Below are positions 35,948 to 44,224 of a DNA stretch of 64,000 nt, in pieces (within the stretch, counting starts at the first letter, position 1; each line of letters begins with the position of its first letter). The notes beneath the pieces are model-generated. The model saw only the letters and a program-made list of their open reading frames with translations. It had not been told where the DNA came from and ran no database searches. This DNA is from Methanobrevibacter gottschalkii DSM 11977 (lineage in GTDB: Archaea; Methanobacteriota; Methanobacteria; Methanobacteriales; Methanobacteriaceae): assembly GCF_003814835.1 (NCBI RefSeq), contig NZ_RKRG01000001.1, positions 664,893 through 728,892 of the forward strand, in the 5' to 3' direction. The position numbers and the translations under genes are program-made.

Positions 35948-37222
35948 CTATTGTTGGGATTTTTTGATGTTAATTAAATAAATAAATATGGCTGTTGCGA
36001 AGTAAAATAAAACTTGTATGTCTAAAATTCCAGTTTCTATGCCTAAAATTGAATATGTTAAAATCAATGAGTAAATGGCAATGTAAAAATAGTTTTTTGT
36101 TTTCTGCATTATTTTAAATCCAATTCCTAAAATGAATCCTAAAATACACATTTCAACTGCTACACCTATTTTACCAAAGTCTACAACCATCTGTCCAATT
36201 AGTGTGGGGGTAACTGTAACTTCTGTTCTCCATGCAATAATTTTTCCAATGAGCATTCTTGGTCCTAAATCACTTCCTGGAATGGAACTGGTCAACAAAT
36301 GCCCGTGTGTTAATCCTGCATTGCCTCCAACAAAATCAAGCAAGTTTAAAACATGTAATGTGAAATCCGCTCTTGATTGTAATGTGTAAAATGGATTTGT
36401 TGATGATGTTATTGTCATCTCACTAAGTGATCTAAAATAACCGATTCCTATAATAGCACCTATACCAATTAATCCACTTATTATAACTTCCCAAAGTGAA
36501 ATGATATTTCCATAAAAACCTATTATAATTATGATGAGAAATGCTGCAACTAGTGGTGTTCTATAACCTAGGAGTAATAATAATGCAGTGTCTATGGCAA
36601 GCAAAAATATGAATCTGAATCTTGCTTGTGAACGTGTAATATTTTTCATTTGGAAATCTTTTAAATAAGCACTGGCCACTAAACAGGTTCCTGGTATTAT
36701 TAAAAACACAGGCATTGTAAATATTGGTTTTAGTAAATATCTTATTGATGGTTTTAAAAGAGGAATTCCTCCAACAGACGCAATACATATTCCAAAAAAT
36801 ATGATACTAACTAATATTAAACAAAAACCAATTGAATATATGTCTTTTTTATTAAATTCAATAATTCTGATATTATTATTTAAGAAATATTTTGGTAATA
36901 TGGTTGATCCTATAAAAAATGCTATAAATCCGACAATTAATGTAATAACTAAACTTTTAGATGGTGATTTTATTGATAAAATTAAAAAGAAAGAAAATAG
37001 TAAAAGGACTATTAATGGATTAAATAAATTTTTTTTTAAGATACTGTTATTTAAAAAATTTAAAAATTTTTCATTTGGATATAATTCCTTAAAATAGCTA
37101 TTGATCCATTGGAGTTCAATGAATCTTAAAATAGAAAATATTGTTGTAAATAAAAAAGATCTGTGAATTTCATCACTTATCTTGTTTATCACTGAAGTTA
37201 TCTTGGAATAAATAATGCTCAT
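35948..37222 (-). CDS. Polytopic membrane protein, oligosaccharide repeat-unit polymerase-like
   Basis: About 424 aa with ten to twelve hydrophobic helices and one larger extracellular loop (roughly residues 275-340; GHLLTSSIPGSDLGPRMLIGKIIAWRTEVTVTPTLIGQ). LLGYRTPLVAAFL before the loop resembles the Arg-containing region of Wzy-type polymerases. I call it a probable envelope-polysaccharide polymerase with moderate trust; another multi-pass transferase is possible. GTG at 37231 is an alternative start. It follows the anchored protein gene by about a dozen bases, so the two are likely co-transcribed. Confidence 0.6.
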   Translation of the reverse strand: MSIIYSKITSVINKISDEIHRSFLFTTIFSILRFIELQWINSYFKELYPNEKFLNFLNNSILKKNLFNPLIVLLLFSFFLILSIKSPSKSLVITLIVGFIAFFIGSTILPKYFLNNNIRIIEFNKKDIYSIGFCLILVSIIFFGICIASVGGIPLLKPSIRYLLKPIFTMPVFLIIPGTCLVASAYLKDFQMKNITRSQARFRFIFLLAIDTALLLLLGYRTPLVAAFLIIIIIGFYGNIISLWEVIISGLIGIGAIIGIGYFRSLSEMTITSSTNPFYTLQSRADFTLHVLNLLDFVGGNAGLTHGHLLTSSIPGSDLGPRMLIGKIIAWRTEVTVTPTLIGQMVVDFGKIGVAVEMCILGFILGIGFKIMQKTKNYFYIAIYSLILTYSILGIETGILDIQVLFYFATAIFIYLINIKKSQQ

Positions 37223-37234
37223 TATTTGCACAAC

Positions 37235-38008
37235 TTAAAATGTTCTTATATTTGTAATATTATAGCTATTCTTTACCTGCTCTAATTGGCTGTCACTACA
37301 GTTGTATATTCTAATTGTAAGTTCATCTGTAAGTCCGTTAATATTGCCTAAAACAGAATTTGCATCGTCAAGTGTTTGTTTATTAGCATTTTCCAATATC
37401 AGGCTATTCCCCAATCCTGAACTAGGTGTTTTAATAGCCATTCTTTTATCGTGAGAATTTATTTTGTTAGCTATCTCTTGGATTTTTACCAAGTCCAAGG
37501 AATCAAGAGAGATTATAGTAGATATTTCAAAATCACTATTTGATAAATTTTTATTCAAATCATTGATTGTTGAGATATTTTCTGGACTTGCTTTAATTTC
37601 TACTAAATTTGGGTAGGTACTGCCATTAGTTTCAAGTGAAATTTTATCTATATAAATATCCGCTTCCGGAATACTTTTATATAGACCAACAAGATAAGTG
37701 GTATTGTCGGATTCGACTAATATCTTAACGTCTGTTCCACCATTATTTCCAATCCATTTTATAGTGCCATTTAGTGTTATTTTTTCTCCAGTACTAGCAT
37801 TAAATCCATCGACAGTAGTTCCTACAATATATCCATCTCTATAATAGTTAAAATAAGTATCTGGAATTTTATTGATTGTAGATGCATCAAACACGGTTTT
37901 TTGCACTTCTGATGAATTATCTGTTGTTATGTGTATAAATGCAAATGAAATAGCACATACGACCAAAATGATAATTAAGTAATCAATTAAAGTAAATTTT
38001 ATTTTCAT
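37235..38008 (-). CDS. Membrane-anchored protein, possible DUF4330 relative
   Basis: 257 aa with one N-terminal helix (FTLIDYLIIILVVCAISFAFIHI) and an extracellular remainder. The block YYRDGYIVGTTVDGFNASTGEKITLNGTIKWIG looks like DUF4330 proteins, which have an N-terminal anchor and similar beta-rich segment. Two repeats of an alpha/beta kind follow (about 145-190 and 205-257). Function unknown. It is upstream of the polymerase-like gene and may work in the same envelope pathway. Confidence 0.55.
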   Translation of the reverse strand: MKIKFTLIDYLIIILVVCAISFAFIHITTDNSSEVQKTVFDASTINKIPDTYFNYYRDGYIVGTTVDGFNASTGEKITLNGTIKWIGNNGGTDVKILVESDNTTYLVGLYKSIPEADIYIDKISLETNGSTYPNLVEIKASPENISTINDLNKNLSNSDFEISTIISLDSLDLVKIQEIANKINSHDKRMAIKTPSSGLGNSLILENANKQTLDDANSVLGNINGLTDELTIRIYNCSDSQLEQVKNSYNITNIRTF

Positions 38009-38017
38009 TATTAATAC

Positions 38018-38185
38018 CTATTCTTCATAAATAGCTCCAACTGGACATACGTCAACACATTCTCCACAGTTATCGCATTTTTCAGGATCAATAGTTACAG
38101 TGTATGCTTTTCTTTCAATTGCTTCTTCTACGCATACATCAATACAGTCTTCACAAACTCCACATTCTTCCATATCAATTTTCAA
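38018..38185 (-). CDS. 2x[4Fe-4S] ferredoxin
   Basis: 55-aa ferredoxin with two clusters: CGVCEDCIDVCVEEA near residue 8 and CDNCGECVDVCPVGA near residue 39. The first motif has V where Pro usually follows the fourth Cys, a mild oddity. The start is chosen at TTG 38185 because GGTG lies 6 bases upstream and adds the usual KID lead; ATG at 38173 is possible. Electron carrier for methanogen oxidoreductases. It is directly upstream of the anchored protein gene but probably independent in function. Confidence 0.85.
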   Translation of the reverse strand: MKIDMEECGVCEDCIDVCVEEAIERKAYTVTIDPEKCDNCGECVDVCPVGAIYEE

Positions 38186-38365
38186 TTAATACACCAGTTA
38201 ATTTATTTTTAAAAATATATTTTTATAATTAATTATTATTTAATATATAATATTTAAATAGTTTGTTACTCAATATTATTTTGTAGTTTTATTATTTTTG
38301 TTGTAATATCTTTAAAAAAAGACAATATTTATATACTATAAAAACAAATATTATTATTGTTGTAT

Positions 38366-38448
<83 letters not shown>

Positions 38449-38487
38449 CTATTTTATGATTTTTAAAATTTATTAATTCCTGATTAT

Positions 38488-38560
38488 GCCTTAGTGGCTC
38501 AGCCGGTAGAGCGCCACCTTGGTAAGGTGGAAGTCGGGGGTTCGAATCCCCCCTAAGGCT
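38488..38560 (+). tRNA. tRNA-Thr (anticodon GGT)
   Basis: 73-nt tRNA. Acceptor GCCTTAG pairs with CTAAGGC; anticodon stem CCACC/GGTGG with loop TTGGTAA gives GGT; T arm GGGGGTTCGAATCCCCC. Discriminator T, CCA not encoded. It is 39 bp after tRNA-Leu and may share its transcript. Confidence 0.97.
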
Positions 38561-38568
38561 TTTTCTGA

Positions 38569-39129
38569 TTATTTTTTTATAATTTCAACATTTTCTAACG
38601 AGTTTATTCTGTCAAAATTATTATTTAAAAGAAGTAATATTATTTCTAATGTTTTTTTAATTCCGGATTCTGATCTCTTGAATAAATCTGAACTATTGTT
38701 ATCTGTTAAATCAGCATAAATATCGGTGGTGGTTGTTATTTCAAAATTATTTGTTAATATGGTTATTCCACCTCTACCTATTCCTGCACTTGTTCCAATA
38801 GCAATATCACAATCACTTAGTTCTTTAACCGCTTTTGCCATAATTTTACTTACAGTTTTATCTTTTTCTTCATTATAAACTTTAATTCCTTTGATTAAAG
38901 TATCTGGTTTCGGAGGATTTTTCACATTTAAAATTTTTTTAACGGCTTCAAGTGTTGGTATAAATAGGCTACAGGTTACATTCAGTTCATTGTAGTCAAA
39001 GTTACCATATTGTTTAGAATTTTGGATATATTCCATTCCAAAATTTCCTTCGTAATTTTGAGCTAGTGCATGGAGTTCCCTTCCAATTTTTCCATGGGTA
39101 AAGCATTCTGCTGTAGCTATTTTAATCAT
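38569..39129 (-). CDS. hcgF: FeGP-cofactor biosynthesis protein HcgF (UPF0254)
   Basis: 186-aa protein of the UPF0254 family: MIKIATAECFTHGKIGRELHALAQNYEGNFG. In the FeGP pathway HcgF activates or carries the guanylylpyridinol carboxylate through a Cys; C9 in AECFTHG is the candidate. It is the last gene of the minus-strand run hmd-hcgABCDEF, the order also known in Methanothermobacter. It overlaps hcgE by 8 bp. Confidence 0.85.
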   Translation of the reverse strand: MIKIATAECFTHGKIGRELHALAQNYEGNFGMEYIQNSKQYGNFDYNELNVTCSLFIPTLEAVKKILNVKNPPKPDTLIKGIKVYNEEKDKTVSKIMAKAVKELSDCDIAIGTSAGIGRGGITILTNNFEITTTTDIYADLTDNNSSDLFKRSESGIKKTLEIILLLLNNNFDRINSLENVEIIKK

Positions 39130-39772
39130 TTTGATCTTTTAATAATTTTAGTGAACATATGGTAATTAGTTTTGCAACTTCATCTAAGGTGTATGGTGTT
39201 ACTGGTTCATTATCTCTAATTAATTTATTTGTTGTTAAAACTAAATGGTTCTCAGTAACTCCTTGTGCTCTCAATTCTTCAATAGCTGGATTGTTGTTAT
39301 CATATTCGGAAATGTCTTTTATTTCGATGTGTTCGTTACCAAATCCGAATATTCCTGCGGTACTAATGGTTTTAGCACCTTTTTTTTGCGCATGTTTGAT
39401 TATTTTTGAAGCAGTAGGTATTGTGTTTCCACCAGCGATAACAATAATTATCACATCCCCAGTTATTAAATCTAAGTTATCATCGTTGATATATTCGTTA
39501 TGCACCTCGATTTTTCTAAATTCTTTGTCATGTGTACATAATCTTTTTATAAAATCAGGTTTGGATTCATCAAGCTCCGCACCATATAATTTGAAAATTA
39601 TGTCTCCATCAGAAATTTTTTGCCCATCAAAAGCACCAATTACTTTCGGTCCTCCTCTATGAATTTGTATTAAGTTAATTGCTATTCTTAATCCTAATCT
39701 TCCACAACCGATCAGATCTATTCTGCCTTTTGGAACTTGTAAATCTTCCATTTTTTGTATTTCATCTATCAT
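39122..39772 (-). CDS. hcgE: FeGP-cofactor biosynthesis protein HcgE (ThiF/E1-like)
   Basis: 216-aa ThiF/MoeB-like adenylyl-transferring protein: Rossmann entry GRIDLIGCGRLGLRIAINLIQIHRGG near residue 16 and VIIIVIAGGNTIP near 108. HcgE is proposed to activate the pyridinol carboxylate as an AMP ester before acyl-iron formation. It sits between hcgD (4-bp overlap) and hcgF. Confidence 0.85.
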   Translation of the reverse strand: MIDEIQKMEDLQVPKGRIDLIGCGRLGLRIAINLIQIHRGGPKVIGAFDGQKISDGDIIFKLYGAELDESKPDFIKRLCTHDKEFRKIEVHNEYINDDNLDLITGDVIIIVIAGGNTIPTASKIIKHAQKKGAKTISTAGIFGFGNEHIEIKDISEYDNNNPAIEELRAQGVTENHLVLTTNKLIRDNEPVTPYTLDEVAKLITICSLKLLKDQND

Positions 39773-40464
39773 TTTATCACTTTGATGGGGGTTTTATCAA
39801 TCACTTCAATATTAATATTAATTTCTTTTAAGAGGTTTGCTAATTGATATAAACCGGGTACTTCACTTTCATGATGTCCTAAATCAATTAATGTGATGCT
39901 TAAATTTTTTCCAAGGATTGCAGTTTCTTGTGTCAAATCACCAGAAATTAATATGTCTAATTCTTTTTCTTTTGCTAATTTGACATATTTTGAGTTTTTA
40001 AGACCAAATCCAGATATTGTTCCAATCTTATTTAAAATGTAATCATCATTTAATTGAGTTACAATCCTTACATTTTCATATTTGTCTAAGATGATTTTTT
40101 TCAATTGATTAAATGAATAATCAGTCTTACAGATTCTTCCAATATTTGTTTTTTCATCTAAAACATCAATTACATCTAATTTTAATGTCTTTGCTAAAAT
40201 ATCATTAGATCCTCCTTTAATTACATCCCAATTTGAATGAATTGTGTAAGTGGGTGTTTTAGGGATAAATAATGGGGGATGATGTGTAATAATTAATGTA
40301 TTCTCACCATTATCATCATCAGGCAATAAATCCATGAAAATTTTAATAGATGTTATCTCTTGGTTTAAATCATATTCTCCATTCAATCCAACATTGTCGT
40401 GTTTTAATGCTAAATCTTCAGGTATTCTTTCATTTATAAAGCTAATAATTTCTTTAAGTTTCAT
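39769..40464 (-). CDS. hcgD: HcgD, Nif3-like (DUF34) metal-binding protein
   Basis: 231-aa Nif3 family protein. DNVGLNGEYD, ITHHPPLFIP with the paired metal-binding His, and LGHHESEVPG near the C-terminus are the Nif3 di-metal site. In the FeGP pathway HcgD is thought to deliver iron. It overlaps hcgC by 11 bp. Confidence 0.88.
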   Translation of the reverse strand: MKLKEIISFINERIPEDLALKHDNVGLNGEYDLNQEITSIKIFMDLLPDDDNGENTLIITHHPPLFIPKTPTYTIHSNWDVIKGGSNDILAKTLKLDVIDVLDEKTNIGRICKTDYSFNQLKKIILDKYENVRIVTQLNDDYILNKIGTISGFGLKNSKYVKLAKEKELDILISGDLTQETAILGKNLSITLIDLGHHESEVPGLYQLANLLKEININIEVIDKTPIKVIK

Positions 40465-41251
40465 TTAAAATCATTTTTGATGTTATTTTATCAAGTTCTC
40501 TGTTAATAATCTCATTACAATTAAATGGTTTTATTGTTGATACTTTAATTGCAGGCATATTTGTCAGTTCTATGAATTTATCAATATTTTTTTCTTTAAA
40601 AATAATTTCTTCAAAAAATCCCATTTCACAGGCACTATAGAGAACACCTTCTTTTTTAAGGCAGTTATCTAGGGCATTTGTTAATATTCTCATTGTTAAA
40701 CTCATTGTTCCAGAAGTTTTTGTGTTAATTCCTTTTGTTTTTATAATTGCTTTATTTTGAGAATTCACCACATTTATTCTGTTTAGGATATTGTTTTTAT
40801 GTTTCAACAAAATATCATTATTCTCTGCTATCGGATCTTCGATTATAAATGTATTAACATTAAATTTTGAAGACTGTTCTACATTGATTCCGCCAAATCC
40901 TGTGGTATCAATAACAACATCTCCATTATATATTAAATTTAGATCTGATGAAAATTTAATATTATTTTTTAATTCCCCGCCAATTTTGGTATATAATAAC
41001 TGTTCTAAATGAGGATAAATGTCAACTAATATAATATTATTGTATTTTTCACTTAATTTTTTAACTATTCCCAATCCAGTAAAATACGTTCCAATAACAA
41101 TTATTTTAACATTATTATCCAGATTTAAACTTTTCAAATATTCATATACAATTTGTGATTTTTTATTAATTATCTCATTAAAAATGTCTAATAATCTTAT
41201 TTGAGATTTGATTGTAAATACTTCTGATGTAATTCCCGTATCGATATTCAT
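40454..41251 (-). CDS. hcgC: HcgC, SAM-dependent pyridinol methyltransferase
   Basis: 265-aa Rossmann-type protein; VKIIVIGTYFTGLGIVKKL near residue 50 holds the nucleotide-binding region, and VVIDTTGFGGINVEQ follows near 112. HcgC methylates C3 of the pyridinol ring. No classical methyltransferase motif is seen, in keeping with its unusual fold. The start overlaps the hcgB stop (ATGA). Confidence 0.85.
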   Translation of the reverse strand: MNIDTGITSEVFTIKSQIRLLDIFNEIINKKSQIVYEYLKSLNLDNNVKIIVIGTYFTGLGIVKKLSEKYNNIILVDIYPHLEQLLYTKIGGELKNNIKFSSDLNLIYNGDVVIDTTGFGGINVEQSSKFNVNTFIIEDPIAENNDILLKHKNNILNRINVVNSQNKAIIKTKGINTKTSGTMSLTMRILTNALDNCLKKEGVLYSACEMGFFEEIIFKEKNIDKFIELTNMPAIKVSTIKPFNCNEIINRELDKITSKMILNET

Positions 41252-41733
41252 TTTTTTAACCTTTTATCAAATCCAATCTTTTCAAGTGCTTCACATGCTT
41301 CTTCATATACTGCTTGTTCAAGAGATTTTTTATGAATGGGATGGGAAGGGGATGTTCCACAAGTTAATATTCTTCCTTTATTGTCTATAAAAATAAGTAA
41401 TGAGCCAGAACCGGGAATTCCTAATCTGCCTCTTGCAATAATTAAATCAGCATCACTTTGATCAAGAGCCATATAAGCTTTTGCAAGGGCGGGAATTCTA
41501 CTGGTGTCGGCAGTACTGGTATTAATTTGAAGGATTTCAGCTTCTGGAAGTCCATATTTATTTAATACTTCATTTAAAACTTTTACTTTAATCCCATTTT
41601 TATTTGGAACATAAATTTTTTTAGCATTTTTTATATATTCTTTAATTTCATTTATTTCATCAGTTGTATCTCCGAGTCTAGAGTTATTCCTAGATTCTTC
41701 AAATGCATCATGTATCATCTTTTCAAATGCCAT
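41248..41733 (-). CDS. hcgB: HcgB, guanylyltransferase of FeGP biosynthesis (DUF3236)
   Basis: ~161-aa enzyme that joins GMP from GTP to the pyridinol. Conserved LIIARGRLGIPGSGSLLIFIDNKGRILTCGTSPSH near residue 95-130 is characteristic. The frame is open from 41742 (GTG), but the ATG at 41733 follows AAGTGATTATT and is preferred. It is 12 bp after hcgA. Confidence 0.9.
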   Translation of the reverse strand: MAFEKMIHDAFEESRNNSRLGDTTDEINEIKEYIKNAKKIYVPNKNGIKVKVLNEVLNKYGLPEAEILQINTSTADTSRIPALAKAYMALDQSDADLIIARGRLGIPGSGSLLIFIDNKGRILTCGTSPSHPIHKKSLEQAVYEEACEALEKIGFDKRLKK

Positions 41734-41754
41734 AATAATCACTTTAAATTGAAA

Positions 41755-42753
41755 TTAAATAGTTTGAGGTATTAACCCTAATTTTTCAATTACATTAATT
41801 ACTTCTGTATAGTTGCCATATTCTGGTGATCCAACCCCTTTTACTTCAAGAGGGTAATTATCGGCAATCACAGTAGCTAAATTATTCGCCCCTGCTTTCA
41901 GTGAAAATTCAACATTTTCTGGCCCAACAGTCGGTGTAGGCATTGTAATTCTAATTGAAGGGTACATTATACGTGTAATGGCAACAATCTTCAACTGTTC
42001 TTTTAAGGGAAACGAAGGATAGTCAGCCATTGCAGTATCTGGATATGGATTAAAACCCATAATCGGAATTTCTTCAAGAGTTTTAAAGCTGGATAAATAA
42101 CGCAAGTGTTTTAATCTATCCTCAACACTTTCTCCAATTCCCAATAGTAATCCTGATGATAAACCAATTCCTGCGGAACTCACTCGTCTGCAAGTTAAAA
42201 TTCTTTGTTTCAATGAATCTCCGGGTTTTCTTTCATTAAATATGTCCTCATTGATTGTTTCGAGATTACAGCATACTGTATCAACACCTAATTTTGCTAA
42301 TTCTTCTACTGATTTTTCAGTTAAATCTCCACCAACATTAATTAGAATTTCCAGATTCGAATTTTCTTTTACTATTTTGCATGCATTTACTGCCTGTCTG
42401 CCTTTATATCCATATCCTCCAGAGCAGCTTACACGAGGAATATGGGCTTTCTGAATTGAGACGATGGCATTTAAAATTTCTTCATTTGATTTATAAAATG
42501 CATCATAATATCCAGTTCTTGAGGTCTTTTCAGCAAATCCGCAGTATTCGCATCTTGGTTGGATTTGGCATTTATTGGTAATATGGACTGTTGATGTTAA
42601 TTTTATTTCTTTTGATTGGCTATTTCTGATATAACAAGCTATTGAAAATAACTTTTCTAAATAGTCATTATTGTCAATTTTTAATAGTTCTAAATATTCT
42701 TCATCAGTTAATTTTTTTCCTAATTTTGCTTTATTTAAAATATCATCAATCAT
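41755..42753 (-). CDS. hcgA: HcgA, radical SAM enzyme of FeGP biosynthesis
   Basis: 332-aa radical SAM protein related to BioB/ThiH. It carries CQIQPRCEYC (residues ~62-71), a CX5CX2C cluster motif instead of CX3CX2C, which is the recognised hallmark of HcgA. GGYGYKGRQA and ILINVGGDLTEKSVEELAKLGVDTVCCNLET follow. HcgA helps build the pyridinol ring. It is separated from hmd by two hairpins. Confidence 0.92.
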   Translation of the reverse strand: MIDDILNKAKLGKKLTDEEYLELLKIDNNDYLEKLFSIACYIRNSQSKEIKLTSTVHITNKCQIQPRCEYCGFAEKTSRTGYYDAFYKSNEEILNAIVSIQKAHIPRVSCSGGYGYKGRQAVNACKIVKENSNLEILINVGGDLTEKSVEELAKLGVDTVCCNLETINEDIFNERKPGDSLKQRILTCRRVSSAGIGLSSGLLLGIGESVEDRLKHLRYLSSFKTLEEIPIMGFNPYPDTAMADYPSFPLKEQLKIVAITRIMYPSIRITMPTPTVGPENVEFSLKAGANNLATVIADNYPLEVKGVGSPEYGNYTEVINVIEKLGLIPQTI

Positions 42754-42785
42754 AACATCTAATCCTTAATACGTTATTTTGGAGA

Positions 42786-42860
42786 TTAACTTATTTTTTA
42801 ATAGCTACTTTTGATAATTATTAAAAAATAAGTTAAAATTGTTGGATTAATCCAACAATT
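42786..42860 (-). terminator. Double hairpin between hmd and hcgA (attenuator/terminator)
   Basis: In transcript order: a perfect 24-nt palindrome (42837-42860, core TTGGATTAATCCAA), then a hairpin with an 18-bp perfect stem (arms 42786-42803 and 42819-42836, 15-nt loop). Both lie within the 120 bp between the hmd stop and the hcgA start. They likely limit readthrough, so that the abundant Hmd is made in excess over the cofactor enzymes, or stabilise the hmd mRNA end. Confidence 0.65.
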
Positions 42861-42873
42861 AATTAACTTGTTT

Positions 42874-43887
42874 TTATTCGTCTTTACCTAAGTAATCTAA
42901 TACAGTAGGAACAATTTCTGCTAGGGAACCGAAGTTCATGGAATCCGCAGTACCTAATAATGCAGCTGGATTTAAAGCATCATCCATTTTGTCAATTCCT
43001 TCATTCTGCATTAATGCAGTTACTTGTGTTAAAGCTTCATTAGCCATGGATTGTGCAAATCCTGCAGGAGCACCTAAAATTTGAGTCACTGTGTCTCTGT
43101 ATGCTAAAATACCTGCATAGGTAATTGCAGTTACTGCAGAACACATGTCACATACAGGACCTATCATGTTTGCCGGCAATGTGAATGCAGATCCTCTTGC
43201 TTTTTTACCTAAATCCATTAATGTGTTGATGGAATCTTGGTCAGCAAAACCTTCTGCTATGTAAACTTGTCCTTTCATTTCAGGTACAGCACCAGGATGG
43301 TAGGAGGCTACATTAACATTTGTTCCGAGATCCTCAAAGATTTTATTTAATCCGGTAGTTGGGATGGTGCATGCATGAGTTACGATTGCACCTTCTTTGA
43401 TGTCATCAGCAAAGTTTTTGATGATGTCAGGCTGCATACCGCCTTCAGGTAACCATGTCATTACCCAATCAGCATCAGCAACTGCTTCAGAATCATCAGT
43501 AGTTACTTTCATTCCCAAGTCTTCTGGGTGAGTAAAGTGAATTGCACCTTTTGATGGTTTTGGAACTGTTTCGGCTAATTCTGCTACTTTTGCTCTGATT
43601 GCTGGCATTACTTCTTCAGGATTCCCGGCTTTGTGTGCTGCTATTACTTCAGCATAATCAAAATCATCCACTACAGTAAATTCACCGTCAAAAGTTGGAT
43701 CAGATACTACAACTTCATCTACTCCAGCTAACTCTAATAATTCAGCACCCATTTCAATTGTTGAGTGGGTCATTGAAATATTTTCTTTTCCTGTCGCCTC
43801 AGCAACCTCACAAGCTCTTGTGAAGTTTGTAATTCCACTTGCAGCATGGGTTCTATAACATCCTGCACCTAAAATTGCTACTTTCAT
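42874..43887 (-). CDS. hmd: H2-forming methylene-tetrahydromethanopterin dehydrogenase, [Fe]-hydrogenase
   Basis: Reduces methenyl-H4MPT+ with H2 in the methanogenic pathway, using the FeGP cofactor and no nickel. The 337-aa protein has MKVAILGAGCYRTHAASGITNF at the N-terminus (cofactor-binding Rossmann part), MTWLPEGGMQPDIIKNF, and IVTHACTIPTTGL with the Cys that ligates iron (position ~176 in known enzymes), plus HPGAVPEMKGQVYIAEGF. GAGACTGA-type upstream sequence gives a GGAGACTGAAAAAATG start. Paired GTATTAC boxes lie upstream. The Hmd enzyme is known to rise under nickel limitation. Confidence 0.97.
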   Translation of the reverse strand: MKVAILGAGCYRTHAASGITNFTRACEVAEATGKENISMTHSTIEMGAELLELAGVDEVVVSDPTFDGEFTVVDDFDYAEVIAAHKAGNPEEVMPAIRAKVAELAETVPKPSKGAIHFTHPEDLGMKVTTDDSEAVADADWVMTWLPEGGMQPDIIKNFADDIKEGAIVTHACTIPTTGLNKIFEDLGTNVNVASYHPGAVPEMKGQVYIAEGFADQDSINTLMDLGKKARGSAFTLPANMIGPVCDMCSAVTAITYAGILAYRDTVTQILGAPAGFAQSMANEALTQVTALMQNEGIDKMDDALNPAALLGTADSMNFGSLAEIVPTVLDYLGKDE

Positions 43888-44043
43888 TTTTTCAGTCTCC
43901 TTTTAATTTCTATTTTTTTTGAAAGATTTTTACTACAATGCTATTGTAAATGGGTATGTATTTTTATGGTAGTTACAACATGTAGTAATAATTTTTATTA
44001 AATTTGTGCTACTATTTAAATCTTTATATATTTCTTTAAATTA

Positions 44044-44121
44044 GTATTACTTATTTTTTATATATTTATTTTTAGTAATACTTGTATTACTTTTTTATTT
44101 ATATTAATAAAATAGTATTAC
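44044..44121. promoter_or_regulatory. Cluster of GTATTAC/GTAATAC boxes between hmd and hcgG
   Basis: GTATTAC 44044-44050, GTAATAC 44075-44081, GTATTAC 44084-44090 and GTATTAC 44115-44121. Pairs 1-2 and 3-4 are each 31 bp start to start, close to the 32-33 bp found at cbiM. The first pair faces hmd; the second faces hcgG. No gene is visible in 43888-44224. Confidence 0.6.
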
Positions 44122-44224
44122 TTTTTTATTCATTATTTAAAGGATTTTAATTAAGAATAAAACAAAAAGTTTTTATTTAATATTGCACTGAAATATACTT
44201 AGAATGTGTTGGAGGATTTGTTTC

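Noticed and set aside
38519..38719. 66-codon frame starting within tRNA-Thr
   Set aside because: Begins inside a tRNA and overlaps hcgF antisense.
39159..39662. 167-codon plus-strand frame opposite hcgE
   Set aside because: Antisense shadow; the minus-strand hcg genes are contiguous and overlapping.
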